Positions 52,416 through 60,399 of a stretch of 64,000 bases of DNA are shown one piece after another. The notes beneath the pieces were generated by a model, which saw only the letters and a list, made by a program, of their open reading frames with translations, ran no database searches and was not told the origin of the DNA. Source of the DNA: Bacteroidales bacterium (GTDB taxonomy: Bacteria; Bacteroidota; Bacteroidia; Bacteroidales; UBA932); assembly GCA_017415715.1 (NCBI GenBank), contig JAFQFD010000038.1, positions 38,491 to 102,490 of the forward strand, read 5' to 3'. The translations under genes were made by a program, and so were the position numbers. The stretch's first letter is position 1; each line of letters begins with the position of its first letter.

Positions 52416-54506
52416 ATGAAAAGGAAACTACTTATCGCAGGCCTTGTGCTTGCAGTTATCAGCAGTTGCAAAATGGAAAATCCACTTTTGACGGAGTCGA
52501 CCGCACCGTTCGGCGCTCCACAGTTTGACAAGATCCGCAATGAGCACTATCTGCCGGCTTTCGAGCAGGGTATCGCAGAGGCCAAGGCGGAGATCGATGC
52601 CATCGTGGCAAACCAGGAAGAGCCTACATTCGAGAACACAATCGAGGCTATGGAGTATGCCGGAGCCACTCTTGACAGGGTTGCAGGCATCTTCTACAAC
52701 CTCATGGAGGCAAACACCAATGACGAGATGCAGCAGATTGCGGAGCAGGTGTCACCTATGCTCACAGAGTACTCTATGTACGTGTCTCTCAATAACGACC
52801 TTTTCCAGAAGGTGAAGGCTGTCTATGAGAAGAGGAACGAACTTGGTCTCGATCAGGATCAGATGACCCTCCTCGAGGACAACTACAAGAGCTTCGTACG
52901 CGGAGGAGCCAACCTCTCGGACGAGGATAAGGCTCTCTACAGCAAGTGGTCAGAGGAACTTTCTCTCACAACTCTTCAGTTCAGTAAGAACGTCCTTGCC
53001 GCTACAAACGCATACACCCTCCATATCACTGATGAGGCAGACCTCGCAGGTCTTCCTGAATACGTGAAGACAATGGGTGCGGAGACAGCAAAGGAGAAGG
53101 GTCTCGAGGGTTGGGCATACACCCTTGACTACCCAAGCTACGGACCATTCCTCAAGTACAGCACAAACCGTGACCTTCGTGAGCAGATCTGGATGGCATA
53201 TAACACAAGGGCCATCGGAGGTGAGTTCGACAACACTGAGATCGTGAAGAAGATCGTCGACCTCAGGATCAAGATCGCCAACATACTCGGATATGAGACT
53301 TATGCAGACTATGCTCTCGAGGAGAGGATGGCGAAGAGCAAGGATACGGTGAACGGCTTCATCATGCAGCTCCTTGAGCCTTCGCTCGAGTTTGCAAAGA
53401 AAGATGTGGCTGATGTGTATGCATATGCAAAGGCAAATGGTTTCACAGAGCCGAAGCTCATGCCTTGGGACTTCTCATACTGGTCTGAGCGCTATCAGGA
53501 GGCTGAGTATGCACTCAACGAGGAGCAGCTCAAGCCGTACTTCCAGCTCGAGAGCTGCATCGACGCAGTATTCTCTCTGGCAAACCGTCTCTATGGCATC
53601 ACATTCCACGAGCTTGACAATGTTCCTGTATATCACGAGGATGTGAAGGTTTATGAGGTGAAGGATGCCGACGGCAGCCACCTCGCTCTCTTCTATGCAG
53701 ACTTCTTCCCAAGAGCAAGCAAGAGAGGTGGCGCATGGATGACAGAGTTCCGCGGCCAGAGCATCAGGAACGGTGTTGAGTATCGTCCGTTCATCAGCAC
53801 TGTGATGAACTTCACCAAGCCTTCCGGCGACGCTCCGTCACTCATCACTCACAGCGAGCTCACAACATTCCTCCACGAGTTCGGTCATGCCCTCCACGGC
53901 ATTCTCGCCCAGGGCCGTTACGGCTCTCTTACAGGCACAGGCGTTTCCCGCGACTTCGTAGAGCTCCCTTCTCAGATCATGGAGAACTGGGCATATGAGC
54001 CTGAGTATCTCAACTCATTCGCAAAGCACTACCAGACAGGCGAGCCTATCCCTGCTGAGCTTATCGAGAAGATCGTTGCAGCAAAGAACTACCTCGCAGG
54101 CTACGGCCAGGTACGCCAGCTCCATTTCGCATACCTCGATATGTCATGGCATACTCTCAAGGAGGTTCCTGCTGTAGGTACGGTAGAGTTCGAACAGGCG
54201 ACCCTGGCACCTTATTCGATCATGCCTTCTGCTGACGGTGCGGCATTCTCGACTTCATTCTCACACATCTTCTCAGGCGGATACTCGGCGGGTTACTACT
54301 CATACAAGTGGGCCGAGGTGCTTGAGGCAGACGCATTCTCACTCTTCAAGGAGAAGGGCATCTTCAATACAGAGGTTGCATCTTCATTCAGAAAGAACAT
54401 TCTCGAGAAGGGCGGTGCAGAGGACGAGGCTGTCATATACCGCAACTTCCGCGGCCACGATCCGGAGCCGCAGGCGCTGATGGAGAAGCTCGGACTGGTG
54501 AAATAA
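52416..54506 (+). CDS. dcp: M3 family metallopeptidase lipoprotein (peptidyl-dipeptidase Dcp-like)
   Basis: A 696-residue thimet-oligopeptidase-family enzyme that trims short peptides. A lipoprotein signal (LAVISSC) places it in the periplasm or on a membrane, unlike cytoplasmic E. coli Dcp-type enzymes. The zinc site is HEFGH (H487, E488, H491), with the downstream third ligand in FVELPSQIMENW. The N-terminal helical part starts FGAPQFDKIRNEHYLPAFEQG, characteristic of Dcp/OpdA. It could complete breakdown of peptides produced by the two surface subtilisins. Element E follows 5 bp after the stop. Confidence 0.92.
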   Translation: MKRKLLIAGLVLAVISSCKMENPLLTESTAPFGAPQFDKIRNEHYLPAFEQGIAEAKAEIDAIVANQEEPTFENTIEAMEYAGATLDRVAGIFYNLMEANTNDEMQQIAEQVSPMLTEYSMYVSLNNDLFQKVKAVYEKRNELGLDQDQMTLLEDNYKSFVRGGANLSDEDKALYSKWSEELSLTTLQFSKNVLAATNAYTLHITDEADLAGLPEYVKTMGAETAKEKGLEGWAYTLDYPSYGPFLKYSTNRDLREQIWMAYNTRAIGGEFDNTEIVKKIVDLRIKIANILGYETYADYALEERMAKSKDTVNGFIMQLLEPSLEFAKKDVADVYAYAKANGFTEPKLMPWDFSYWSERYQEAEYALNEEQLKPYFQLESCIDAVFSLANRLYGITFHELDNVPVYHEDVKVYEVKDADGSHLALFYADFFPRASKRGGAWMTEFRGQSIRNGVEYRPFISTVMNFTKPSGDAPSLITHSELTTFLHEFGHALHGILAQGRYGSLTGTGVSRDFVELPSQIMENWAYEPEYLNSFAKHYQTGEPIPAELIEKIVAAKNYLAGYGQVRQLHFAYLDMSWHTLKEVPAVGTVEFEQATLAPYSIMPSADGAAFSTSFSHIFSGGYSAGYYSYKWAEVLEADAFSLFKEKGIFNTEVASSFRKNILEKGGAEDEAVIYRNFRGHDPEPQALMEKLGLVK

Positions 54507-54511
54507 ACGCC

Positions 54512-54618
54512 CTGGCGCTTGACTCGCTGATTGCGAGAGTATTATAAAAAGTTCGTGCTCCCCGGAGGGAGCACGAACTTTTTGTAAACTATCTGTTGCA
54601 CAGTGGTTTATGCGCCAG
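54512..54618 (+). repeat. REP-like element E (family 1), between convergent genes
   Basis: A 107-bp element with perfect 7-bp terminal inverted repeats CTGGCGC / GCGCCAG. The central stem has 17-bp perfect arms (54546-54562 and 54567-54583) with a 4-nt CGGA loop, including CGTGCTCCC and GGGAGCACG. 5' box CTGGCGCTTGACTCGCTGAT; 3' box CAGTGGTTTATGCGCCAG. It fills all but 10 bp of the gap between the M3 peptidase and transporter genes. Confidence 0.87.
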
Positions 54619-54623
54619 TTCTG

Positions 54624-55907
54624 TTATGCAACCTTCTGGGTTGAATCCTTAGGCTCTTTGAAGAGGATCATGAAGAGGATTGCAACCACGAATGCATAGA
54701 TTGCAAATGTGTACCATGCTGCGCTCCAGTTCGGCTCGGCTGCATTGTAGACGAAGTGGTTAACGACTGCCTGCGCGCTGAGAGTTCCTATTGTGGCTCC
54801 GATTCCGTTTGTCATGAGCATGAAGAGGCCCTGAGCACTGTTCTGCAGCTTCTCGCTGGTGCGCATGTTTGTGTAGAGGGCTCCGGAGATGTTGAAGAAG
54901 TCGAATGCGACACCGTATACGATCATTGAGAGGATGAGCATCCATACGCCTGAACCAGGGTTTCCTGCTCCGAAGAATCCGAAGCGAAGCACCCATGCGA
55001 ACATGGCGATGAGCATTACCTTCTTGATGCCGAAGATCCTCATTGCAACAGGAATGAGGAGGATGCCGAGAGTCTCTGAAATCTGTGATATCGAGATGAG
55101 GGCGTTTGCGTTGCGGGCTCCCCATGTCTGAGCGAACTCAGGCACTTCCTTGAAGTGTGAGATGTATGGGTTTGCAAATCCGTTGGTGATCTGAAGGGCA
55201 ACGCCAAGGAGCATTGAGAAGATGAAGAAGATCGCCATCTGTCTGTCCTTGAAAAGGGAGAATGCGTTGAGGCCGAAGCGTTCTGCAAGAGTCTGCTTTT
55301 CTCCTGTTCCTGTGCTGCAAGGGCAGTCAGGAAGGGTGAAGCAGTACAGAAGCATGGTCACGCCGAGAATGCCGGAAACGATGAACTGGTTGTATGAGTG
55401 CTGGTACTGTACTCCTGCTCCATTGGTCATGAAGTTGACAAAGAGCATCGCGCAGATGAATCCAACTGTACCGAATACGCGGACAGGAGGGAAGTCCTTC
55501 ACTGTGTCATAGCCGTTCTGCTCCAGAATCTTGAAAGCTACAGAGTTGGAAAGCGCGATTGTTGGCATGTAGAACGCTACGCTGAGGGCATAGAGTCCGA
55601 AGAGGATGCCGAATGACACTTCCGCGCCGGCGGTCATGCCGTATAATCCGGCTCCAAGCATTGATGCGCCTGCGATGCCGTGGCAAAGGCCGAGGAGCTT
55701 CTGCGCCGGGATGAACTTGTCAGCCACGATACCCATGAGGGTAGGCATGAATATGGACACGATGCCCTGCATCGCATAGAAGATGCCGATGTTTTTAGCC
55801 AGTCCGACTGATGCGAGGTAGCTTCCCATTGAGGTCAGGTAAGATCCCCATACAGCCCACTGGATGACATTCATTACGATAAGTCTCAGTTTGATTGATT
55901 TGTTCAT
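54624..55907 (-). CDS. MFS nucleoside transporter (NupG/XapB-like)
   Basis: A 427-residue transporter with about twelve hydrophobic segments. It starts MNKSIKLRLIVMNVIQWAVW, and the NHS-family features FIPAQKLLGLCHGIAGASM and PPVRVFGTVGFI are visible. Members import nucleosides by proton symport. The frame continues up to 55970, but the -7 element TATATTTG at 55948-55955 lies inside it, which supports the ATG at 55907. Functionally it may supply the nucleoside and deoxynucleoside kinases elsewhere in the window. Convergent with the M3 peptidase across element E. Confidence 0.85.
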   Translation of the reverse strand: MNKSIKLRLIVMNVIQWAVWGSYLTSMGSYLASVGLAKNIGIFYAMQGIVSIFMPTLMGIVADKFIPAQKLLGLCHGIAGASMLGAGLYGMTAGAEVSFGILFGLYALSVAFYMPTIALSNSVAFKILEQNGYDTVKDFPPVRVFGTVGFICAMLFVNFMTNGAGVQYQHSYNQFIVSGILGVTMLLYCFTLPDCPCSTGTGEKQTLAERFGLNAFSLFKDRQMAIFFIFSMLLGVALQITNGFANPYISHFKEVPEFAQTWGARNANALISISQISETLGILLIPVAMRIFGIKKVMLIAMFAWVLRFGFFGAGNPGSGVWMLILSMIVYGVAFDFFNISGALYTNMRTSEKLQNSAQGLFMLMTNGIGATIGTLSAQAVVNHFVYNAAEPNWSAAWYTFAIYAFVVAILFMILFKEPKDSTQKVA

Positions 55908-55947
55908 AGTGTTATGTTGTTTTTTATTGTTTTCGCCTAGCGTAAGA

Positions 55948-55955
55948 CAAATATA
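55948..55955 (-). promoter_or_regulatory. -7 promoter element for the MFS nucleoside transporter
   Basis: The minus strand reads TATATTTG, 40 bp upstream of the chosen start. It is divergent from the tgt element 23 bp away. Confidence 0.6.
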
Positions 55956-55977
55956 AGTGATTTTCGCCAAAAGTTAC

Positions 55978-55985
55978 TATCTTTG
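55978..55985 (+). promoter_or_regulatory. -7 promoter element for tgt
   Basis: TATCTTTG is a strong TAnnTTTG match, 18 bp before the tgt ATG, so the leader is very short. Confidence 0.65.
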
Positions 55986-56003
55986 AGGGTTAAAATATAC
56001 TGA

Positions 56004-57134
56004 ATGAAATTTGTCAAGACACATAATGACCCTCAGTCCGCGGCAAGATGCGGCGTGATAACCACAGACCACGGACAGATCGAGACCCCGATATTCATGC
56101 CTGTCGGCACCGTGGGCTCGGTAAAGGGCATATATCATAGAGACCTCAAGGAAGACATAAAGGCCGAAATCATCCTCGGCAACACCTACCATCTGTACCT
56201 CCGTCCGGGTCTTGACATCCTCAAGGCGGCCGGCGGACTCCACAAGTTCGAGTCCTGGGACCGCCCGATCCTTACGGACAGCGGCGGATTTCAGGTCTTC
56301 TCCCTCAGTCCGATAAGGAAGCTTACAGAGGACGGATGCATCTTCCGTTCGCACATCGACGGATCAAAGCACATATTCACTCCGGAGAACAACATGGACA
56401 CTCAGCGCATTATCGGAGCCGACATCGTGATGGCTCTTGACGAGTGCTGTCCCGGAGATGCGACATATGATTATGCAAAGAAGTCGCTTGCCCTCACCCA
56501 GAGGTGGCTTGAGAGGTGCGTAAAGCATTTTGATGCCACAGATCCTCTCTATGGATACTCGCAGGCATTGTTCCCTATCATACAGGGATGTGTATATCCG
56601 GACCTGCGCCGTGCTGCAGTAGATCATGCAGCGGCACTCGACCGTGAGGGCTACGCCATCGGCGGCCTGGCGGTGGGCGAGCCGACAGAGAAGATGTATG
56701 AGATGCTCGAAGTCGTATGTCCTATGCTTCCGGAAGACAAGCCGCGCTACCTGATGGGAGTCGGCACTCCGGCGAACATACTTGAGGGCATCGCAAGGGG
56801 AGTGGACATGTTCGACTGCGTGATGCCTACAAGAAACGGCCGCAACGGCATGCTCTTTACATGGGACGGCATCATAAACATGAAGAACAAGAAGTGGGCT
56901 GATGATTTCTCACCGCTTGACCCTAAGGGTACATCGTTTGTCGACCATACATACACAAAGGCGTACCTCCGTCATCTTTTCGTGGCAGGAGAGATATTTG
57001 CAGGACAGATAGCAAGCGAGCACAACCTTGCATTCTATCTTGACCTTGTCCGAGAGGCGCGCAAGCACATCAAGGCCGGAGACTTCAAGGCCTGGAAGGA
57101 TGAGACGGTCAAAAGGATAACTACAAGACTTTAA
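56004..57134 (+). CDS. tgt: tRNA-guanine transglycosylase
   Basis: Tgt swaps guanine-34 of tRNAs for a queuosine precursor. The 376-residue protein has the general base D92 in TDSGGFQVFS, the base-recognition D146 in ALDECCPGD, and the nucleophile D271 in FDCVMPTRNGRNG. The usual zinc site (CxCxxC) is absent: residues 305-317 read LDPKGTSFVDHTY, and only the distal histidine in SEHNLAFYL remains. I think this is shared by Bacteroidota Tgt but the loss is visible here. An lptF/lptG-like gene begins 5 bp after the stop. Confidence 0.95.
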   Translation: MKFVKTHNDPQSAARCGVITTDHGQIETPIFMPVGTVGSVKGIYHRDLKEDIKAEIILGNTYHLYLRPGLDILKAAGGLHKFESWDRPILTDSGGFQVFSLSPIRKLTEDGCIFRSHIDGSKHIFTPENNMDTQRIIGADIVMALDECCPGDATYDYAKKSLALTQRWLERCVKHFDATDPLYGYSQALFPIIQGCVYPDLRRAAVDHAAALDREGYAIGGLAVGEPTEKMYEMLEVVCPMLPEDKPRYLMGVGTPANILEGIARGVDMFDCVMPTRNGRNGMLFTWDGIINMKNKKWADDFSPLDPKGTSFVDHTYTKAYLRHLFVAGEIFAGQIASEHNLAFYLDLVREARKHIKAGDFKAWKDETVKRITTRL

Positions 57135-57139
57135 CAGTG

Positions 57140-58231
57140 ATGGATCTCTCGCCAAGAAAGATAGACTTATATATAATAAAGAAGTTTATGAGCACCTTCT
57201 TCGTGGCGCTCCTTCTTATCATCGGCATTGTCATCATCTTCGACATCAGTGAGAAGATCGACGACTTTGTCTCGAAGGAGGCTCCGCTCAAGGCCATCAT
57301 CTTCGATTATTATATGAACTTCGTCCCATACTTCATCAACATGTTCAGTCCGCTGTTCGTGTTCATCACGGTCATCTTCTTCACGTCGAAGATGGCTGCT
57401 GATTCGGAGATCGTGGCTATTCTTTCCTGCGGCGTCAGCTTCCATAGAATGATGGTTCCGTACATATTCTCGGCAACCATAATCGCGCTCCTGTCGCTCT
57501 GGCTGAACCTTTTCGTCATCCCGGACGCCAACAAGACCAGACTGGATTTCGAGACGCAATACATCAAGAACCGATACAAGAGCGTCGGGCGAAACGTCCA
57601 TTACCAGACGGCTCCCGGAGAGTTCGTCTTCGCCGAGTCATTCAGCTCATGGAACAATACCGCCTACAGGTTCACCATCGAGAAGATAGAGGACAACAAG
57701 CTTGTCTCCAAGATATCTGCAGAGACAGCGGTATATGACACCCTCAAGGGTACATGGAGACTTAAGAAATACTTCATCAGAGAATATAACGACGACCTCA
57801 CTGACAAGATCAGAAGCGGTCGCCAGATGGATACCACGCTGGCTTTGTCCGTAAAGGATTTCTATATGACCGAGAAGACGGTGGAGACTCTGAACTATCA
57901 GGAACTCAATGACATGATCGAGACGCAGAAAATGCGTGGAGACGCCAATGTCAAGTTTGCCCTCATTGAGAAGAACACCCGTCTCGCCCTTCCGTTCTCG
58001 GCTTTCATACTTACCATCATGGGTGTGGCGCTTTCGTCAAAGAAGCGAAGAGGCGGCATAGGCTGGAACATAGGTATCGGCATAGCCCTGGCCTTCACAT
58101 ACATCCTATTCCTGCGCTTCAGCCAGATGTTCGTCCACACGGGAGTCCTTCCGCCATTCATAGCCCTATGGCTCCCGAACATCATCTTCGCCATAATAGC
58201 AGCTTTCCTCTACCGCATCGCCCCGAAATAA
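57140..58231 (+). CDS. LptF/LptG family LPS export permease
   Basis: A 363-residue YjgP/YjgQ permease, the membrane part of the LPS export complex driven by LptB. An N-terminal helix (FMSTFFVALLLIIGIVIIF), two further helices before residue 120, a periplasmic jellyroll-like domain (about 120-260, NVHYQTAPGEFVFAESFSS) and three C-terminal helices ending WLPNIIFAIIAAFLYRIAPK are visible. The first in-frame codon is GTG at 57137; the ATG at 57140 is preferred. tgt precedes it by 5 bp. A second family member lies at the right edge (62424), fused to Fmt. Confidence 0.92.
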   Translation: MDLSPRKIDLYIIKKFMSTFFVALLLIIGIVIIFDISEKIDDFVSKEAPLKAIIFDYYMNFVPYFINMFSPLFVFITVIFFTSKMAADSEIVAILSCGVSFHRMMVPYIFSATIIALLSLWLNLFVIPDANKTRLDFETQYIKNRYKSVGRNVHYQTAPGEFVFAESFSSWNNTAYRFTIEKIEDNKLVSKISAETAVYDTLKGTWRLKKYFIREYNDDLTDKIRSGRQMDTTLALSVKDFYMTEKTVETLNYQELNDMIETQKMRGDANVKFALIEKNTRLALPFSAFILTIMGVALSSKKRRGGIGWNIGIGIALAFTYILFLRFSQMFVHTGVLPPFIALWLPNIIFAIIAAFLYRIAPK

Positions 58232-58275
58232 CCTCACCCGACCTAACGATTCCATTCACGATTCCATTCCCCATC

Positions 58276-58851
58276 CGCGAAGCGCACCACACCTCCTTCT
58301 CGTCCGCTTCGCTGTTCAGGAAGTCCGGAAATTACCCCTTTTCTGCTCGCGAAGCGCACCACGCGTCGCTCTCATCGGCTTCGCTGTTGAGAACTCCGTG
58401 CATGCCTGCCTTTTCCGTCAGCGAAGCGCATCTCCGCCGCGCCACATCCGCTTCGCTGTTCAGGAAGTCCGGAAATTACCCCTTTTCTGCTCGCGAAGCG
58501 CACCATATGTCCTTCTCGTCCGCTTCGCTGTTCAGAGCTCAGGGCATGCCTGCCTTTTCCGTCAGCGAAGCGCATCTCCGCCGCGCCACATCGGCTTCGC
58601 TGTCAAGAAGGCCACGGAACAGGCCCTTTCGCATCCGCGAAGCGCATCCCAGCACTTCTACATCCGCTTCGCTGTTCAGGAAGTCCGGAAATTACCCCTT
58701 TTCTGCTCGCGAAGCGCACCATACGTCCTTCTCGTCCGCTTCGCTGTTCGGAATCTCCAGAAACTTCCCTTGTTCTGCTCGCGAGGCCTACCAGACAGCC
58801 TCCTCGTCCGCTTCGCTATTTCAGGGAGGTATGCCAGTTGGCGTCCGGCAG
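58276..58851. repeat. Eight-unit array of an exact 72-bp hairpin repeat
   Basis: Units begin at 58276, 58348, 58420, 58492, 58564, 58636, 58708 and 58780, all spaced exactly 72 bp. Each has GCGAAGCG and CGCTTCGC arms around about 20 nt, then a 36-nt spacer. Spacer type 1 (starts TGTTCAGGAAGTCCGG) recurs in units 1, 3 and 6; type 2 (contains CATGCCTGCCTTTTCC) in units 2 and 4; units 5 and 7 are variants; unit 8 is degenerate. Because 72 is a multiple of three, two plus-strand frames and one minus frame stay open, but there is no convincing start or codon signal, so I do not call a gene. Confidence 0.9.
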
Positions 58852-59006
58852 GAAAATGGCTGATTTTCTGATGGACGGTACAGAAATCAGCTCATATTGT
58901 TTGGTGTTGCCTACCGTCCATCACCAAAATCGTCAAAAAAGTGTCGGACGGTACCCAGTCTGCCGCCCGTCTCCTATATCTGCCTATAACCTTGGTAGAT
59001 TGCTTC
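58852..59006. other. Gene-free spacer between two repeat clusters
   Basis: About 155 bp following the 72-bp array. It contains two dispersed copies of GGACGGTAC (near 58874 and 58945) and no supported ORF, promoter or RNA. Together with the flanking repeats it makes a 1.1-kb region without genes (58232-59357) between lptF/G and ilvE. Confidence 0.5.
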
Positions 59007-59283
59007 CATAATAGGTTGTAGGGTAAATTTGGTTGGTGTGGCCGCCCGTGGCCTATATTCGCTTTTAGCGTCAGTAGACTTATTCTATATATGGCTTGAG
59101 TTATAAACAAAGGTGGCAGGCAGTCCCAGCGGCATTGGCTCCCGTCTCATAATAGGTTGTAGGGTAAATTTGGTTGGTGTGGCCGCCCGTGGCCTATATT
59201 CGCTTTTAGCGTCAGTAGATTTATCTATATATGGTTGAGTTATAAGCAAAGGTGGCAGGCAGTCCCAGCGGCATTGGCTCCCG
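59007..59283. repeat. Tandem duplication of a roughly 140-bp unit
   Basis: Copies begin at 59007 and 59148 (CATAATAGGTTGTAGGGTAA in both) and each ends in GGCATTGGCTCCCG (59144 and 59283). They differ by a few small indels and substitutions near the end of the AT-rich middle. Each copy contains the left arm and start of the family-2 hairpin; only the second continues into a full hairpin. Confidence 0.88.
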
Positions 59284-59340
59284 AAAAGGGAAGGGGCCCA
59301 CGAAGTGGGAAGGACCGCTGGTGACTGCCTGCCACCTTTG
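59247..59340. repeat. Long hairpin element, family 2 (copy 2)
   Basis: Arms at 59247-59271 and 59315-59340 are complementary over 25 bp with one bulged base, as in copy 1, but the arm sequence is different (CAAAGGTGGCAGGCAGTC). The loop has the same CATTGGCTCCCGAAAAGGGA start and TGGGAAGGA end, with a 12-nt insertion GGGCCCACGAAG. It ends 17 bp before the ilvE stop and may act as its terminator. Confidence 0.82.
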
Positions 59341-59357
59341 TTTTATCTGTGTATAGA

Positions 59358-60392
59358 TCAGTCTACGTAGTGTACCCAGTTGAACGGATCCTCGATCTCG
59401 CCCTTCTGAAGTCCTGTAATGAAATTGTAAAGCTTCAGAGACTTAGGACCGCACTGACCGTCACCATAAGTGTATACAGTCTCCTCGTCTGACTCAAGGA
59501 ACGGCTTGTCAACCAGCTTGTGTACAGGAGTGATGACCACTGCGGTACCGCATTCGCCAACCTCCTCGAAAGTACTGAGCTCCGATACCGGAACCTCTCT
59601 TCTCTCAACCTCCATTCCAAGATGAGCCGCTACAGTCTCGAGAGACATGTTGGTGATAGAAGGAAGGATTGAGTCTGACTTAGGAGTAATGTACTTGTTG
59701 CCCTTGATGCCGAAGAAGTTTGAAGAGTTGAACTCGTCGACCTTTGTCTTGGTGGCAGGGTCAAGATAAAGCACGGCCTTGTATCCCTGCTCGTGAGCAA
59801 TGTTCAGCGAACGGAGCGAGCATGCGTAGTTTCCACCTACCTTGTATGATCCAGAACCGTTAGGCGCTGCTCTGTCATAATTTCTTGCGATGACAACGTC
59901 TACAGCGTCAAGTGCTCCTCCAACATATGCTCCAACAGGAGAGCAGAGGATCATGAAAGTACTTTCCTTTGAAGACTGAACTCCGAGCTGAGGGTTTGAT
60001 CCTATGAGAGTAGGGCGGAGATAAAGCGATGCTCCTGTCGCCTCATAAGGAGGAAGAAACTCTTCGTTCTCCTTGATGCAGCGCTCGCACATCTCGATGA
60101 ACATCTCAGTTGAAGGTGCCTCGATGCCAAGGTAATGAGCCGACCTCTGGAGACGCTTTGCGTTCTCTTCAGGTCTGAACATCCTGATCCTTCCGTCCTT
60201 GCCTCTGAATGCCTTGAGGCCCTCAAAGCACTCGATGGCATAATGGAGTGCACCGGCATATGCGCTCAGATGCAGATAGTCGTCTGTGTGACTCTCTACA
60301 GGTGTCCATGCGCCATCCTTGAAAGTGGTGGTCAGGATTGTGTTTGTCTTTGTGTAGGAGAAAGTGAGTTTGCTCCAGTCGATATTAGCCAT
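59358..60392 (-). CDS. ilvE: Branched-chain amino acid aminotransferase
   Basis: A 344-residue fold-type IV PLP enzyme performing the last step of leucine, isoleucine and valine synthesis. The PLP lysine is K184 in GSYKVGGNYA, and the class motif YAIECFEGLKAFRG (51-64) plus RPTLIGSNPQLGV are typical of BCAT type II. The C-terminal ECGTAVVITPVHKLVDKP also matches. It starts 7 bp after the ilvA stop, so the two are one operon from the promoter at 61695. Confidence 0.95.
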   Translation of the reverse strand: MANIDWSKLTFSYTKTNTILTTTFKDGAWTPVESHTDDYLHLSAYAGALHYAIECFEGLKAFRGKDGRIRMFRPEENAKRLQRSAHYLGIEAPSTEMFIEMCERCIKENEEFLPPYEATGASLYLRPTLIGSNPQLGVQSSKESTFMILCSPVGAYVGGALDAVDVVIARNYDRAAPNGSGSYKVGGNYACSLRSLNIAHEQGYKAVLYLDPATKTKVDEFNSSNFFGIKGNKYITPKSDSILPSITNMSLETVAAHLGMEVERREVPVSELSTFEEVGECGTAVVITPVHKLVDKPFLESDEETVYTYGDGQCGPKSLKLYNFITGLQKGEIEDPFNWVHYVD

Positions 60393-60399
60393 AGTATTA

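Noticed and set aside
58276-58851. CRISPR-like array from evenly spaced repeats
   Set aside because: The spacers are themselves repeated (type 1 three times, type 2 twice), the palindromic part is interrupted by variable sequence, and no cas gene is present. The regular 72-bp period is better explained by tandem duplication.
58168-58863. A 231-codon open frame and overlapping frames across the 72-bp array
   Set aside because: It starts inside lptF/G, and openness follows from a stop-free unit repeated at a multiple of three. Another plus frame and one minus frame are open too. No promoter, start context or family match supports a gene, so it is listed only as a possibility in the findings.
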